Assembly (NCBI GenBank): GCA_903848465.1
Contig: CAINGK010000187.1
Span: forward strand, 1-64,000
Length of the DNA stretch: 64,000 bases
Origin: an uncultured Verrucomicrobiota bacterium
GTDB lineage: Bacteria > Verrucomicrobiota > Verrucomicrobiia > Verrucomicrobiales > Verrucomicrobiaceae
Direction: 5' to 3'
Shown: piece after piece, positions 47,877 through 59,020 of the stretch
How positions within the stretch are numbered: position 1 is the stretch's first letter
Layout: every line of letters starts with the position of its first letter
Notes under the pieces: generated by a model
What the model was told of the DNA's origin: nothing
Database searches by the model: none
The model's input: only the letters and a program-made list of their open reading frames with translations
Program-made: the position numbers and the translations under genes

Positions 47877-49517
47877 ATGCCCACGCCCCCCTTTCACTAC
47901 CAGGAACTTCTCGAACTCGGCACCGATGACACCGAATACCGTCTGCTGACCAAGGAACACGTCTCCGTGCAGAAATTTGGCGAGAAGGAAGTCCTCGTCG
48001 TGAATCCCGAGGCTCTGACCCTGCTGGCCAATCAGGCCTTCCATGACATCAATTTCTTCCTGCGGCCCAAGCACCTCAAGCAAGTGGCCGCCATCCTCGA
48101 TGACCCTGAGGCGAGTGAGAACGACCGCATGGTTGCGCTAACGATGCTCAAAAATGCCGACGTGGCCTCTGCCGGGCTGCTGCCCTTCTGCCAGGACACC
48201 GGCACCGCCATCATCATGGGCAAAAAAGGCCAGCAGGTGTGGACCGGCGGTGGCGATGAAGCCGCGCTCTCCAAGGGAGTCTATCTCGCCTACACGGAGA
48301 ACAACCTGCGCTACTCCCAAAACGCGGCGCTGAACATGTTCGACGAAAAGAACACCGGCACCAACCTGCCTGCGCAGATCGATCTCTACGCCACCGACGG
48401 CGACGCGTACAAATTCCTCTTCATCGCCAAGGGCGGCGGCTCGGCGAACAAAGCCTACCTGTATCAGGAGACCCGCGCCGTGCTGAATCCGAAGAGCATC
48501 GTGAAGTTCCTCAGCGACAAGATGGTCTCGCTCGGCACCGCCGCCTGCCCGCCCTACCACCTGACCTTCGTCATCGGCGGCACCTCCGCCGAATCGACGA
48601 TGAAGCACGTCAAACTGGCCTCCACCAAGTACTACGACAACCTTCCGACCTCTGGCAACGAACACGGTCGCGCCTTCCGCGATGTCGAACTCGAAGCCCA
48701 GATGCTGCAGGCCGCGCGCGAGTGCGGCATCGGCGCTCAGTTTGGCGGCAAATACTTCGCGCTGGATGTGCGCATCATCCGCCTGCCACGTCACGGTGCC
48801 TCACTGCCCATCGGCATCGGCGTTTCCTGCTCGGCGGACCGTCAGGCCAAAGGCAAGATCACGAAGGATGGCGTCTTCATCGAGCAGCTCGAAACCAATC
48901 CCCTGCCCTACATCCCCGAGGAGCTGCGCCACCGCAAAGACACCAACGCCGTGCGCATCGACACCAATCGCCCGATGGCCGAGATCCGCGCCGAGCTGAG
49001 CAAGTATCCCACCACCACACGCCTGCTCATCAACGGCCCCATCATCGTCGCGCGCGACATCGCCCATGCGAAGCTCAAGGAGATGCTTGATGCCGGCAAA
49101 CCGCTGCCCGATTACTTCAAGAACCACCCCGTGTACTACGCCGGCCCGGCCAAAACACCCGCCGGCATGCCCAGCGGCAGCTTCGGCCCCACCACGGCAG
49201 GGCGCATGGACAGCTACGTCGATCTCTTCCAAAGCCACGGTGGCAGCATGATCATGATCGCCAAAGGCAACCGTGGCCAGCAAGTCACAGACGCCTGCAA
49301 AAAACACGGCGGCTTCTACCTCGGCAGCATCGGCGGCCCCGCCGCCATCCTCGCCAAGGAAAACATCAAGAAGGTCGAAGTCGTCGAGTTCGCGGAACTC
49401 GGCATGGAAGCCATCTGGAAGATCGAAGTCGAAGACTTCCCCGCCTTCATCCTCATCGATGACAAAGGGAACGATTTCTTCCAAACCGTGGGTCCGGGCT
49501 GCTCGGTGAAGCATTGA
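47877..49517 (+). CDS. Class I fumarate hydratase
   Basis: [83 protein letters not shown]. Confidence 0.95.
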   Translation: MPTPPFHYQELLELGTDDTEYRLLTKEHVSVQKFGEKEVLVVNPEALTLLANQAFHDINFFLRPKHLKQVAAILDDPEASENDRMVALTMLKNADVASAGLLPFCQDTGTAIIMGKKGQQVWTGGGDEAALSKGVYLAYTENNLRYSQNAALNMFDEKNTGTNLPAQIDLYATDGDAYKFLFIAKGGGSANKAYLYQETRAVLNPKSIVKFLSDKMVSLGTAACPPYHLTFVIGGTSAESTMKHVKLASTKYYDNLPTSGNEHGRAFRDVELEAQMLQAARECGIGAQFGGKYFALDVRIIRLPRHGASLPIGIGVSCSADRQAKGKITKDGVFIEQLETNPLPYIPEELRHRKDTNAVRIDTNRPMAEIRAELSKYPTTTRLLINGPIIVARDIAHAKLKEMLDAGKPLPDYFKNHPVYYAGPAKTPAGMPSGSFGPTTAGRMDSYVDLFQSHGGSMIMIAKGNRGQQVTDACKKHGGFYLGSIGGPAAILAKENIKKVEVVEFAELGMEAIWKIEVEDFPAFILIDDKGNDFFQTVGPGCSVKH

Positions 49518-49692
49518 GGCAATTGTCCTCGAAAATCTTTTTGCGCGGTGTTGGTCGAGGCGAGGCGCTGCGCCGACTAATGCTGCGTCCGCAAACCTTC
49601 AACCTCGTGCTGCAAAATGTCGCAAGCCGCGTCTTGCAAGACACCCGTGGTGGAGCCACACTCCAGGCGCACCCAACAACACGCACACGATT

Positions 49693-49782
49693 ATGGCCAA
49701 AGGCAACAACGCTCATAAAAAGGAAGTCAAAAAGCCAAAGAAGGAAAAGCCCAAGCCAGCGCCTGCGGGACGCAAGAGCTAG
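49693..49782 (+). CDS. 29-aa Lys-rich microprotein
   Basis: MAKGNNAHKKEVKKPKKEKPKPAPAGRKS*; resembles small bacterial MAKGxxxxxKExKKPKKEKP proteins. Confidence 0.5.
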   Translation: MAKGNNAHKKEVKKPKKEKPKPAPAGRKS

Positions 49783-50085
49783 TCTGCTTCTGGCATCTGC
49801 CGTGGTTTGCACCCTGCCCGGCTGCTGATCGAATCAACGCATTGCCGCATTGGGCAATGTGAGGAATTTCTACGCCATCTGCTTCACACGCATCGACCGC
49901 ATATGCTGCGGCACGGCGGACATGCTATGCGGTTCCGTCATGATGCGGTCAAGTTCTGCGGTGCCTCAGAATCGGCTATAGCCCGAATTACAGTCCCAGC
50001 ACGTACGCAATCGCGATGCATGACGATCTCGACTGGTTTGAAACCAGCGAAAAAGCCCACCTTTCTGGCAAGCTCCGTAAGCAGT

Positions 50086-50649
50086 TCAATTCAGGCTCAC
50101 ATCCTCCGGCATACCAGCCATCACCTGGTACACCGGTCCCATGTCTTTGAGAATGGCCGACCACATCTGCGTCGGTTTTTCGACCATGAGCACCAGAGGA
50201 CGCGCGCTGGTGGTGATCCAGGAACGCACTTCAAGCTCGCTTTCAAGCTGCCCGCCGCTCCAGCCGGAGTAGCCGACAAAGCCGCGCACATCATGCCCAA
50301 GGCTGAGCGCATGCAGGGCGTCTGCTACGGAGAGGTGGGTCTGGCAGCGCAGTGTGCGGCGGCGCTTGTTCCAGTGCAGCGCGGCAAAGGCCAGCTTGTC
50401 GGTGGAAACCGGTCCGCCCATGAACACGGGCACCTCTCCGAGCGCCCCCATATCCTGATCTGGAAGCAGATCGGCCACGCACTGCTCCAGCGGTCGGTTC
50501 AGGATGTAGCCAAAAGCACCGTCCTTCGCGTTGTGCGCCGCCATGAAGACCACAGAGCGGGCGAAGTTTGAGTCGCGCATGGCCGGTGAGGCGAGCAGGA
50601 GGCTTCCACTGAGGGAAGAAGATGATTCGTTGGTGTTTTCCGAATTCAT
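50086..50649 (-). CDS. YqgE/AlgH family protein
   Basis: GSLLLASPAMRDSNFARSVVFMAAHNAKDGAFGYILNRP...VFMGGPVSTDKLAF...GFVGYSGWSGGQLESEL. Confidence 0.93.
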   Translation of the reverse strand: MNSENTNESSSSLSGSLLLASPAMRDSNFARSVVFMAAHNAKDGAFGYILNRPLEQCVADLLPDQDMGALGEVPVFMGGPVSTDKLAFAALHWNKRRRTLRCQTHLSVADALHALSLGHDVRGFVGYSGWSGGQLESELEVRSWITTSARPLVLMVEKPTQMWSAILKDMGPVYQVMAGMPEDVSLN

Positions 50650-50761
50650 ATAAAGTGTCTGACGCAATAACTACGCCAGACACTCAATTGCCATCAAAAT
50701 AAATGCGCGCCAGCTTTTCCAAACCAACGCGCATGGAATGAAATCAGGACATTCGGAGGTG

Positions 50762-52123
50762 TTACGCTGAGGCCACTTCAAAGCCCTTGCGGTAGGTTTT
50801 CGTGAGCAGTGGGTCCGCCTCGGGTGCGTTCGGGAACTTCAGATTGGCAGCATCCCACTCCAGCACCTTGTTCGCCTCTTCCATGCGGCCCGTGATTGGG
50901 TCAATCTTCGGAATGGCTAGGCGCGTGGCCACGTTGCCGAGCTGCACGGTTTCCGCCAGCGGGCCGGCATAGTGGAAGCCATCGCTGGTCTTTTTGCTGG
51001 CGAGGCAGGCATCCACCCAGGTGTGCCAGTGGCTGCGGGGTTCCTCCTTTGGATATTGGAAGCCGGTGAATTTGTCCAGGGGATACAGGCGCGGCCCGGC
51101 CACATGCGCGAGTACCATCGTGCCGCCTTCGCCGATGAAGATGGATCCGCTGGCGGGCAGATCGACGTCTCCAGGCATCTGCGCGAGCTTGTGGCTCGGC
51201 TTCAAGCCGCCGTCCATCCATGTCAGCTTCATTGTCTTGCCTGCCGTGTAGGCCGTGCCGGGGAAGACGTAGTTGATCGTCTCATGCGTGGGCCAGATCT
51301 GATTGTTGATGCCGCTGTTCTTTGCCTGCACGCTGAGCGGCGCGGTCAGATCGAGCGCAGTGAAGACAGGGTCCATGATGTGGCAGCCGAAGTCGCCGAG
51401 ACCACCGCCGCCGAAGTCCTGCCAGTCGCGCCAGATGAAGGGATGGTAGGCCTGTGCATACTCGCGCATGGGCGCGGCACCGATCCACAGATCCCAGTTC
51501 AAATTTGCCGGTGCCTGAGCCGCAGGTGGTGGCTGGAACATGCGCGTACGCTCATTGCCCGTGACTCCGACCCACGAATAGACTTCTTTGATTTTGCCAA
51601 TCGCACCTTCTTTGATCAGCCGCGTGCCCATGCGGTACTCGATGGACGAGTGGATCTGATTGCCCATCTGCGTGGTGAGATTCTTCTTCTCCGCCCACAG
51701 CCGCATCTGCCTTGCCTCCCAGACCGTGTGAGCCAGCGGCTTCTGGCAATAAACGTGCTTGCCCTTCTGCATCGCGGCCACGGCCACCGGTGCATGCATG
51801 TGATCGGGAATGCCCACTGTCACCGCATCAAAGCCGTCGCCTAGTGTGCTGAACATCTCGCGGTAGTCGGAGAAATGCTTCACGCCTGGAAACTCGGCGT
51901 CCGCCTTGTCGAAACGATTCGCATCCACATCGCAGAAGCCGACAAACTTCACCGCTGCATGCGAGCCGACATTGTGTAGATCGCTGTATCCCATCCCGTT
52001 CACCCCCACACAGGCCACCTGGAGTTTGCTGTTGAGGTTCTGCCCACGCACCAACGCCGGAAAAGCGACAGCGGCGGAAGCGAGCGTGGAATTCTTCAAG
52101 AAGGAGCGGCGGGACGTGGGCAT
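50762..52123 (-). CDS. Gfo/Idh/MocA family oxidoreductase with Tat signal
   Basis: SRRSFLKNSTLASAAVAFPALVRG; VACVGVNGMGYSD; GKHVYCQKPLAHTVWEARQM. Confidence 0.92.
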   Translation of the reverse strand: MPTSRRSFLKNSTLASAAVAFPALVRGQNLNSKLQVACVGVNGMGYSDLHNVGSHAAVKFVGFCDVDANRFDKADAEFPGVKHFSDYREMFSTLGDGFDAVTVGIPDHMHAPVAVAAMQKGKHVYCQKPLAHTVWEARQMRLWAEKKNLTTQMGNQIHSSIEYRMGTRLIKEGAIGKIKEVYSWVGVTGNERTRMFQPPPAAQAPANLNWDLWIGAAPMREYAQAYHPFIWRDWQDFGGGGLGDFGCHIMDPVFTALDLTAPLSVQAKNSGINNQIWPTHETINYVFPGTAYTAGKTMKLTWMDGGLKPSHKLAQMPGDVDLPASGSIFIGEGGTMVLAHVAGPRLYPLDKFTGFQYPKEEPRSHWHTWVDACLASKKTSDGFHYAGPLAETVQLGNVATRLAIPKIDPITGRMEEANKVLEWDAANLKFPNAPEADPLLTKTYRKGFEVASA

Positions 52124-52180
52124 GAGGATCGTCGGTTGGTTGGAGTGCCTCAAACATACGCTGCTTTGATGACTGTTTGA

Positions 52181-54340
52181 TCACAGCATCGCACGCAGCC
52201 CCGTCCACCGTTTGCGGCTCTCCTGCTTGCTCACGGCCAGCGAGAGTGCCCGTTCATCGCCAACGAGGACGCACAGCTTCTTGGCCCGTGTGATGGCGGT
52301 GTAGATTAGGCTGCGCTCTAGCAGCACGTAGTGCTGCGTGCTCACGGGAAGGATGACGCAGGGAAATTCGCTGCCCTGGCTTTTGTGAATGCTCAGGGCG
52401 TAGGCAAGCTGGAGTTCATCGAGCTCACCGGGTTCGTATTCGACCAGGCGGTCGGCATCGTAGCGGACGTGGATTTTCACTGGATCGGCATCGATGGTGA
52501 CGATGTGGCCGATGTCGCCATTGAAGACTGACTTGTCGTAGTTGTTATGCGTCTGGATGACTTTGTCGCCAACGCGGAAGGTGACACCAAAACGCTCGAT
52601 TTCGAACTTGAGTTCGTTGGGCGGATTGAGCGCGAGCTGCAGCGATTGATTGAGCGAGATCGTGCCGAGTAGATTGCGGTTCATCGGCGTGAGCACCTGG
52701 ATGTCGCGGATGGGATCAAGGCCATACTTGGCGGCCAGGCGCGTGTGGGCCAGCTCAACAAGCGTGTGCTTGATCTCCTCCGGCTCCGCGGCTGGGAGGA
52801 AAAAGAAGTCGCTGCTGCGCGAAGGTTTCAGATCGGGCACCTGGCCGCGATTGATCGCATGCGCGCTGGTGATGATGCGGCTGCTGGCGGCCTGGCGAAA
52901 GATCTCGGTCAGCTTCACGCACGGCACTTTGTCACTGGCGATCAAATCATGCAGCACCATGCCGGGGCCGACGGAAGGCAACTGATCCGCATCTCCCACG
53001 ATGAGCAGATGCGCACCTTCCGGCAGCGCGGAGAGGAACTGCGCCATCAGCGGCGCATCAATCATCGACGCTTCGTCCACGACAAATAAATCGCCCGCGA
53101 GCGGTTTGCCGCGATGCCTCCCCCACTGACCTTCGCCTTGGTATTCGAGCAGACGGTGCAGCGTCTTTGCTTCCAGCCCGGTGCTTTCGGCCAAGCGCTT
53201 CGCCGCACGACCCGTGGGCGCTGCAAGTACCAGCTTGATCTGCTTGCTTTGCAAAATGAGCAGGATGCTGCGCAAGATGGTGGTCTTGCCCACACCGGGG
53301 CCGCCGGTAATGATGAGCAGCCGCTGCCGCAGGGCCTCGCGCACGGCGCGCTGCTGGCTTTCAGCCAGTTCTTTGCCCGTCTTCTTCATCACCCAACCCA
53401 ACGCGGCGTCTTCGTCGATGCTGGGATAAGCCGCAGGCAGGCAAGCGAGTGATTTCACATTCGCTGCGATGCTTTGCTCTGCGGCGCGCAAATAGGGCAG
53501 GTATAAAAAGGTGCCGTGCCGCTCGATCTGATCACTCGCAATGAGCGCCTCAATCTGCGGCGCGATCAATGCCTCCACACCAAGCAGATCGATGGCTTTC
53601 TTGATCGCCTCAGTCTCTGGAACGCAGCAGTGGCCGTTCCCAGCGGCGGTTTCGAGCACGTGCAGAATGCCCGCCTTGATCCGCTCCGGCGCGTCTTCGG
53701 CCACGCCGAGTTGATAGGCGATGTCGTCCGCCGTTTTAAAGCCGACGCCACGAATGTCCTGCGCCAGTCGATATGGGTTCTCCTTCAGCACGGCCTGCGC
53801 TTCTTCGCCATAGGTTTTGTAGATGCGCAAAGCCCGCGAGGAACTGATGCCGTGCTGATGCAGAAACAGCATGATGCCGTGTATCGACTTCTGCTTGATC
53901 CATGACGCGCGGATCTCAATGCGCCGCTTCTTGCCCACGCCTTCAACATCTTCGAGTTTCTTGGATTCATTCTCGATGATGTCGAAGACCTTCGGCCCGA
54001 ACTTTTCCACCATGCGCTTCGCATATTTCGGCCCGATGCCCTCGATCAAACCGCTGCCGAGGTAGCGCTCGATCCCCGCCAGCGAATCTGGCCGCCTGAG
54101 CTTGAGCGCTTCCGCTTTGAACTGCGGCCCAAAATCCCGGTTCGGCTCCCACACGCCCTTGGCCTCGAATTCTTCACCCGCCACCACGCGCGGCGCTTTG
54201 CCGATTAGGCTCACCACATCCCGCCTCCCCTCCGGGACGATCTTCAGAATGCAGTAGCCGTTATCCTCATTGTGAAACACCACGCGGTCCACGAGTCCGC
54301 GCAGGACTTCGGCTTTGGGGGTGTTTCGCGGGGCGGGCAT
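52181..54340 (-). CDS. recD2: RecD2-like SF1 DNA helicase
   Basis: N-terminal VFHNEDNGYCILKI; ITGGPGVGKTTILRSIL; APTGRAAKRLAE; DEASMID; YALSIHKSQGSEFP. Confidence 0.93.
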   Translation of the reverse strand: MPAPRNTPKAEVLRGLVDRVVFHNEDNGYCILKIVPEGRRDVVSLIGKAPRVVAGEEFEAKGVWEPNRDFGPQFKAEALKLRRPDSLAGIERYLGSGLIEGIGPKYAKRMVEKFGPKVFDIIENESKKLEDVEGVGKKRRIEIRASWIKQKSIHGIMLFLHQHGISSSRALRIYKTYGEEAQAVLKENPYRLAQDIRGVGFKTADDIAYQLGVAEDAPERIKAGILHVLETAAGNGHCCVPETEAIKKAIDLLGVEALIAPQIEALIASDQIERHGTFLYLPYLRAAEQSIAANVKSLACLPAAYPSIDEDAALGWVMKKTGKELAESQQRAVREALRQRLLIITGGPGVGKTTILRSILLILQSKQIKLVLAAPTGRAAKRLAESTGLEAKTLHRLLEYQGEGQWGRHRGKPLAGDLFVVDEASMIDAPLMAQFLSALPEGAHLLIVGDADQLPSVGPGMVLHDLIASDKVPCVKLTEIFRQAASSRIITSAHAINRGQVPDLKPSRSSDFFFLPAAEPEEIKHTLVELAHTRLAAKYGLDPIRDIQVLTPMNRNLLGTISLNQSLQLALNPPNELKFEIERFGVTFRVGDKVIQTHNNYDKSVFNGDIGHIVTIDADPVKIHVRYDADRLVEYEPGELDELQLAYALSIHKSQGSEFPCVILPVSTQHYVLLERSLIYTAITRAKKLCVLVGDERALSLAVSKQESRKRWTGLRAML

Positions 54341-54387
54341 GGGTGCAGGCTAAAGAAGCTGCGTGCTTGTGCGAGAGCGAATATCTC

Positions 54388-55128
54388 TCACCCGTGATGC
54401 CGCGTGCGAAATTCCTTCGGGGTCATGCCGGTGCGTTTGCGGAACTGCTGGGTGAAGGCGCTTTGGTCGCAGAAGCCGTGGTCGAGGGCGATTTGGATAA
54501 TGGGCGTGGATGTTTTGGCCAGGGCCTCAGCGGCGGATTGGACGCGTGTACGCAGCAGCAGCTCGTAGGGACTGAGGCCGAGAGCGGCGCGGAGCTTGCG
54601 GTGCAGGTGACGCGCGGAGACTCCGGCAGCGCGGGCGAGTTCAGCCGTGGTGACGACCTCCTGGCAGTGCGCGCGGGCGTATTGCATGGCTGCAGTCACT
54701 TCGCGCACGTCGTGCTGGCGCATGCGATCTTCATCGCGCCGCGTGATGCCCATGACGCCGATGACTTTTCCACGCTTGTCGCGCACGGGCAGCTTTGTGC
54801 AGAGGAACCAGTTCAGGTTATGCTGCTCGTCATACCAGACTTCCAGGCGGTTGATGAGCGGCTTGCCACTGCGGATGACCTTCTGATCATCCTCCCGGTA
54901 GGCCTTGGCAACCTCGGGCGGAAAGAACTTCTCGTCCATCGCGCCGACGAGGTCACGCTCGCTCTTGATACCGAAGCGTTCATACGTGGCGCTGTTCGCC
55001 GCGATGTGCCGTCCCTCGTCATCCTTCATGAAAAAGAACACGCCCGGCATGTGCTCGAAGATGGCCCGCACGCCCTGTGGATCGACGATCCGAGCAAAAA
55101 ACTCGGCTTGGAGGCGTGGTAGCAGCAT
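54388..55128 (-). CDS. PAS domain AraC-family transcriptional regulator
   Basis: PAS-like MPGVFFFMKDDEGRHIAANSATYERFG; HTH ELARAAGVSARHLHRKLRAALGLSPYELLLRTRV...IIQIALDHGFCDQSAFTQQFRKRTGMTPKEFR. Confidence 0.93.
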   Translation of the reverse strand: MLLPRLQAEFFARIVDPQGVRAIFEHMPGVFFFMKDDEGRHIAANSATYERFGIKSERDLVGAMDEKFFPPEVAKAYREDDQKVIRSGKPLINRLEVWYDEQHNLNWFLCTKLPVRDKRGKVIGVMGITRRDEDRMRQHDVREVTAAMQYARAHCQEVVTTAELARAAGVSARHLHRKLRAALGLSPYELLLRTRVQSAAEALAKTSTPIIQIALDHGFCDQSAFTQQFRKRTGMTPKEFRTRHHG

Positions 55129-55221
55129 GGCCGGATTTTAACAAAAATTGGCAACCTGTCACCAAACGAACGACGAGTGGCGGAAGTATGTTAAAGGGTA
55201 ATTTTTCAACCCCTGTTCGTC

Positions 55222-57786
55222 ATGCACCTCCGCCTCCTTTCCTTCCTCGCGCTCTCCAGCACCGCCGCGTTCGCTCAAACAAAGCCGACCTACACCTTCC
55301 CCATCAAGGCGCTGCCCGCCGAGGAGGAGCTGAAGACGATTCAACTGCCTGCCGGTTACTCGCTGGAGCTGGTGCTGAGCGATCCGATCATCAAGGAGCC
55401 GACGGCCATTGCCTTCGACGGCAACGGCAAGATGTACATCGTCGAAATGCGCACCTACATGCAGGACATCGACGGCACGGACGAGCTGACGCCAAAGAGC
55501 CGCGTCTCGCTGCATGAATCGACCAAGGGCGATGGCGTGTATGACAAGCACAGCGTCTATCTAGACAACATCCTGCTGCCCCGCATGGTGCTGCCGCTGG
55601 ATGATCGTGTGCTGGTCGGCATCACGGACACGAATGACATCACGCTGCATCGAGATGCGAATGGCGATGGTGTGGCGGATGAGCAGTCGCCTTGGTATGT
55701 CGGCGGCCCACGCGGCGGCAACATGGAGCACCAGCCCAGCGGCCTCGTGTGGGGTCTGGACAACTGGATTTACACGACCTACAACGGCTACCGCCTGCGC
55801 TGGAACGGCAAGGATGCACCGCTCAAAGAAAACACCGCGCCGAACGGCGGCCAGTGGGGTCTGGCGCAGGATGATTACGGCAAGATGTGGTGGAGCAATG
55901 CCGGTGGCGAAAAAGGCCTGTGGAACTACCAGGCACCGATCCTTTACGCCGCAATCAATGTGCCGCAGCAGAAGAGCGATAAGTTTGACACCGTGTGGCC
56001 CATCGTCGCCCTGGGCGATTTCCAGGGTGGCCCTGGCCGCTTCCAGTCGCCGGAAGATCTGCGCTTGAACCACTTCACCGGCTGCGCCGGACAGACAATC
56101 TATCGTGGCGACCGGCTGCCGAAGGAACTGTATGGCAACGTCTTCCTCCCCGAGCCCGTGGGTCGTTTGATCCGCCGCGCCATCGTCGAAGTGAAGGATG
56201 GCATCACCACCGTGACCAACCCGTATGAGGCGGAAATGAACGAGTTCATCCGCAGCAGCGATCCAAACTTCCGCCCGCTGAACATGACCACCGGCCCGGA
56301 TGGCTGTCTCTACATCGTCGATGCCTATCGCGGCATCATTCAGGAAGGCAACTGGGTCAAGCCGGGCAGCTTCCTGCGTGGCGCCATCGAGCCCACCGGC
56401 ATGCAGCACGTCACCGGCCATGGCCGTGTGTGGCGTCTCGTCCACAAGGACTTCAAACCCGGCCCGCAGCCAAAGATGATTGGCGAGACATCCGCAGAAC
56501 TCGTCGCTCACCTTACCCATCCGAACGGCTTTTGGCGCGACACCGCACAGCGCATGCTCGTGGTGAAGAACGACAAATCTGTGGTTCCTGCCCTCATCGA
56601 GATGACGGCGAAGAATGACAACCACCTCGCCCGCCTGCACGCGCTGTGGACGCTCGAAGGTCTTGATGCCGTCACACCTGACATCATCCACACCGCGATG
56701 AAGGATGCGCATCCGCAGCTCCGCGCCAACGCCATCCGTGTCGCGGAATCCCTGCTGAAGAAAGGCGACACTGCCTTGATCGCCGACATCAAAGCCCTGC
56801 GTGCCGACAAAGACCCGACCGTGGTGCTGCAGACACTCTATACCAGCCGTCTTTTCAACTGGCCAAACTGGAAGCTCGAAGCCCAGATGGCGCTCATGAC
56901 TTCTCCCAGCGTCGGTGTGAAGGAAATCGGCGCGCAGTTGCTCGTGGAGGCACCAAAGATCAGCGGCAGCTTCACCAAGGATGAGAAGAAGCAGCTTGAG
57001 CGCGGCCAGGAAATCTTCCGCTCGCTGTGCTTCGCCTGCCACGGCTTCGACGGCAATGGCATGCCGATCGCCGGACGCGAAGGAGCCACGCTCGCCCCGC
57101 CGCTCGCCGGTTCCAAAACGGCGGTGCAGGGAGACGCCATCGTGCGCGTGATGATGAACGGCCTCGGCGGACCCATCAATGGCAAGACTTATGAAGCGCA
57201 GATGGTGCCCATGGCCACGAACAACGACCAGTGGATCGCCGACGTGACCAGCTACATCCGCAAGGCCTTCGGCAACAACGGCAGGCTCGTCGATAAGAAA
57301 CAAGTGGCCGCACTGCGCAAAGACCTCTCCAAGCGCACCGCGCCCTGGAGCATCGAAGAACTGCAGGCCCTCTACCCGCAGCCGCTGAAAAACCGCGCCG
57401 CCTGGAAGCTCACCGCCAACCATGGAGAGAAGGATGTCAGCAAAGCCGTCGATGGCGACATCGGCTCCCGCTGGGACAGCCATAGCTCGCAGACACCCGA
57501 CATGTGGTTTCAGATCGACCTGCCCGAAGCCACTGACATCTCAGGCCTCGTGCTCGACACCGGCAAATCCCACAACGACTACCCGCGCCAGTATAAGATC
57601 GAACTCTCACTCAACGGCACCGAATGGGAGAAGCCGACCCTCCAAGGCAAAGGAGAAGCGGGATCAGTTGAATACCTCTTCCCCAAACCGGCCAAGGCCA
57701 AATCCATCCGCATCTCACAGACCGGCGAAGCGAAGGGGACCTACTGGTCCATTCATGAGCTGGAAGTGCTGGGCGTAGTGAAGTGA
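55222..57786 (+). CDS. Secreted PVC-type dehydrogenase/HEAT/cytochrome c protein with C-terminal F5/8-type-C-like domain
   Basis: LPAGYSLELVLSDPIIKEPTAIAFDGNGKMYIVEMRTY; haem motif CFACHG; C-term SRWDSHSSQTPDMWFQIDLPEATDISGLVLDTGKSHNDYPRQYKIELS. Confidence 0.88.
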   Translation: MHLRLLSFLALSSTAAFAQTKPTYTFPIKALPAEEELKTIQLPAGYSLELVLSDPIIKEPTAIAFDGNGKMYIVEMRTYMQDIDGTDELTPKSRVSLHESTKGDGVYDKHSVYLDNILLPRMVLPLDDRVLVGITDTNDITLHRDANGDGVADEQSPWYVGGPRGGNMEHQPSGLVWGLDNWIYTTYNGYRLRWNGKDAPLKENTAPNGGQWGLAQDDYGKMWWSNAGGEKGLWNYQAPILYAAINVPQQKSDKFDTVWPIVALGDFQGGPGRFQSPEDLRLNHFTGCAGQTIYRGDRLPKELYGNVFLPEPVGRLIRRAIVEVKDGITTVTNPYEAEMNEFIRSSDPNFRPLNMTTGPDGCLYIVDAYRGIIQEGNWVKPGSFLRGAIEPTGMQHVTGHGRVWRLVHKDFKPGPQPKMIGETSAELVAHLTHPNGFWRDTAQRMLVVKNDKSVVPALIEMTAKNDNHLARLHALWTLEGLDAVTPDIIHTAMKDAHPQLRANAIRVAESLLKKGDTALIADIKALRADKDPTVVLQTLYTSRLFNWPNWKLEAQMALMTSPSVGVKEIGAQLLVEAPKISGSFTKDEKKQLERGQEIFRSLCFACHGFDGNGMPIAGREGATLAPPLAGSKTAVQGDAIVRVMMNGLGGPINGKTYEAQMVPMATNNDQWIADVTSYIRKAFGNNGRLVDKKQVAALRKDLSKRTAPWSIEELQALYPQPLKNRAAWKLTANHGEKDVSKAVDGDIGSRWDSHSSQTPDMWFQIDLPEATDISGLVLDTGKSHNDYPRQYKIELSLNGTEWEKPTLQGKGEAGSVEYLFPKPAKAKSIRISQTGEAKGTYWSIHELEVLGVVK

Positions 57787-57804
57787 TCCTGTCCAAGCCG
57801 AAGA

Positions 57805-58875
57805 TCACGGGCTGAAGAAGTGACGCCCTGTTGAGCCTGCTGCGGTTGCATGATCGACCTCCCAATAGATGTCATCCATGATCGCAGCAGGTGCAGGGAA
57901 TACGCTCGCTTTTGCATAGTTCGCCGCGTCTTTGACTTCTGCAAAAGCGTCTGCTCTGATTCGACTCAAACCATACTGATCCAACAAGTTCTCTCTCCAC
58001 AATTGCGTGATCCATAGATGCAGCGGGTCGTGGTACTCTCTCCGCTCTTCGAGTTCCTGTTTGGTGCGATAGCGAAACTTGTTGGCATCCGCGATGGCAA
58101 ACCCTTCAAACCGATAGGTCGCAATCTCCAGCACCGTGGGCCGTCGGTCTCGATAGGCGCGCTCAATCGCTGGCTGGAGTTTGGCGCGGAGTTCATAAAC
58201 ATAGTCGCCATTGATGATATCCCACTCGATGTTGTAGCCTGCAGCACGTTGGGCCAATGAGCCGTTGATGGCCGAGGAACGGCGCACGGAGGTGCCCATG
58301 GCGAAACCATTGTTCTCGACCAGGTAGATTACCGGCAGATTGAACAGGGACGCGAGATTCAGTGATTCATGAAAAACGCCCTGGTTCACCGCACCATCGC
58401 CAAGATAGCAGAACACCGCGCCGGCCTTGTCCTGGTACTTGAGCGCAAAGGCCAGACCAGCGGCTAGGGCCGTCTGAGTGGCGGCATAGCCATGACCACC
58501 CCAGTGATGATGCTCAGGCGCGTAGAAGCCGAATAGGCCACCTTTACCCTTGGCGCAGCCCGTGGCCTTGCCAAACAGCTCCGCCATGCCATCCCGCATG
58601 CTCATTCCCGCAGCAATCGCAGTCCCCATGCCCCGCAAGCTGCAAATGCTATGATCCTGCGGCCCCATCATGGACCGGACGGCCACCGGAATGGCTTCCT
58701 GCCCGATCTGGAGAATGAGGAAACCTCCCATACGTCCAGCTTGGTAATGCTGTAACGCCACGCACTCGAAAGCCCGGTTACGGACCATTTCTCTTAAAAT
58801 CTGCACCTTGGCTTCTGGTGTCAATGCTAGGTTGACCTCAGCGAGAGCATAATCCGTATCGATTGACGTGCTCAT
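57805..58875 (-). CDS. Pyruvate/2-oxoacid dehydrogenase E1 alpha subunit
   Basis: GKATGCAKGKGG, GHGYAATQTALAAGLAFALKYQ, TPP motif GDGAVNQGVFHESLNLASLFNLPVIYLVENN. Confidence 0.92.
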   Translation of the reverse strand: MSTSIDTDYALAEVNLALTPEAKVQILREMVRNRAFECVALQHYQAGRMGGFLILQIGQEAIPVAVRSMMGPQDHSICSLRGMGTAIAAGMSMRDGMAELFGKATGCAKGKGGLFGFYAPEHHHWGGHGYAATQTALAAGLAFALKYQDKAGAVFCYLGDGAVNQGVFHESLNLASLFNLPVIYLVENNGFAMGTSVRRSSAINGSLAQRAAGYNIEWDIINGDYVYELRAKLQPAIERAYRDRRPTVLEIATYRFEGFAIADANKFRYRTKQELEERREYHDPLHLWITQLWRENLLDQYGLSRIRADAFAEVKDAANYAKASVFPAPAAIMDDIYWEVDHATAAGSTGRHFFSP

Positions 58876-59020
58876 GGAGATCGTTCGGGTTCAATCGGAC
58901 CAAGAAACTGGAAACTAACATTAGAATACAATGCGCTGATTCGCCCCCCCGGCGCAACCGGGGGCTTACAACAAACATGCGTGGTGCTTCATGCGCCCCA
59001 AGCCGTTGATTGGGCGTGGC

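Noticed and set aside
55561-57483. 640-aa minus-strand ORF
   Set aside because: Antisense shadow of the dehydrogenase/cytochrome c gene at 55222-57786; Gly/Ala/Val/His-rich with no motif
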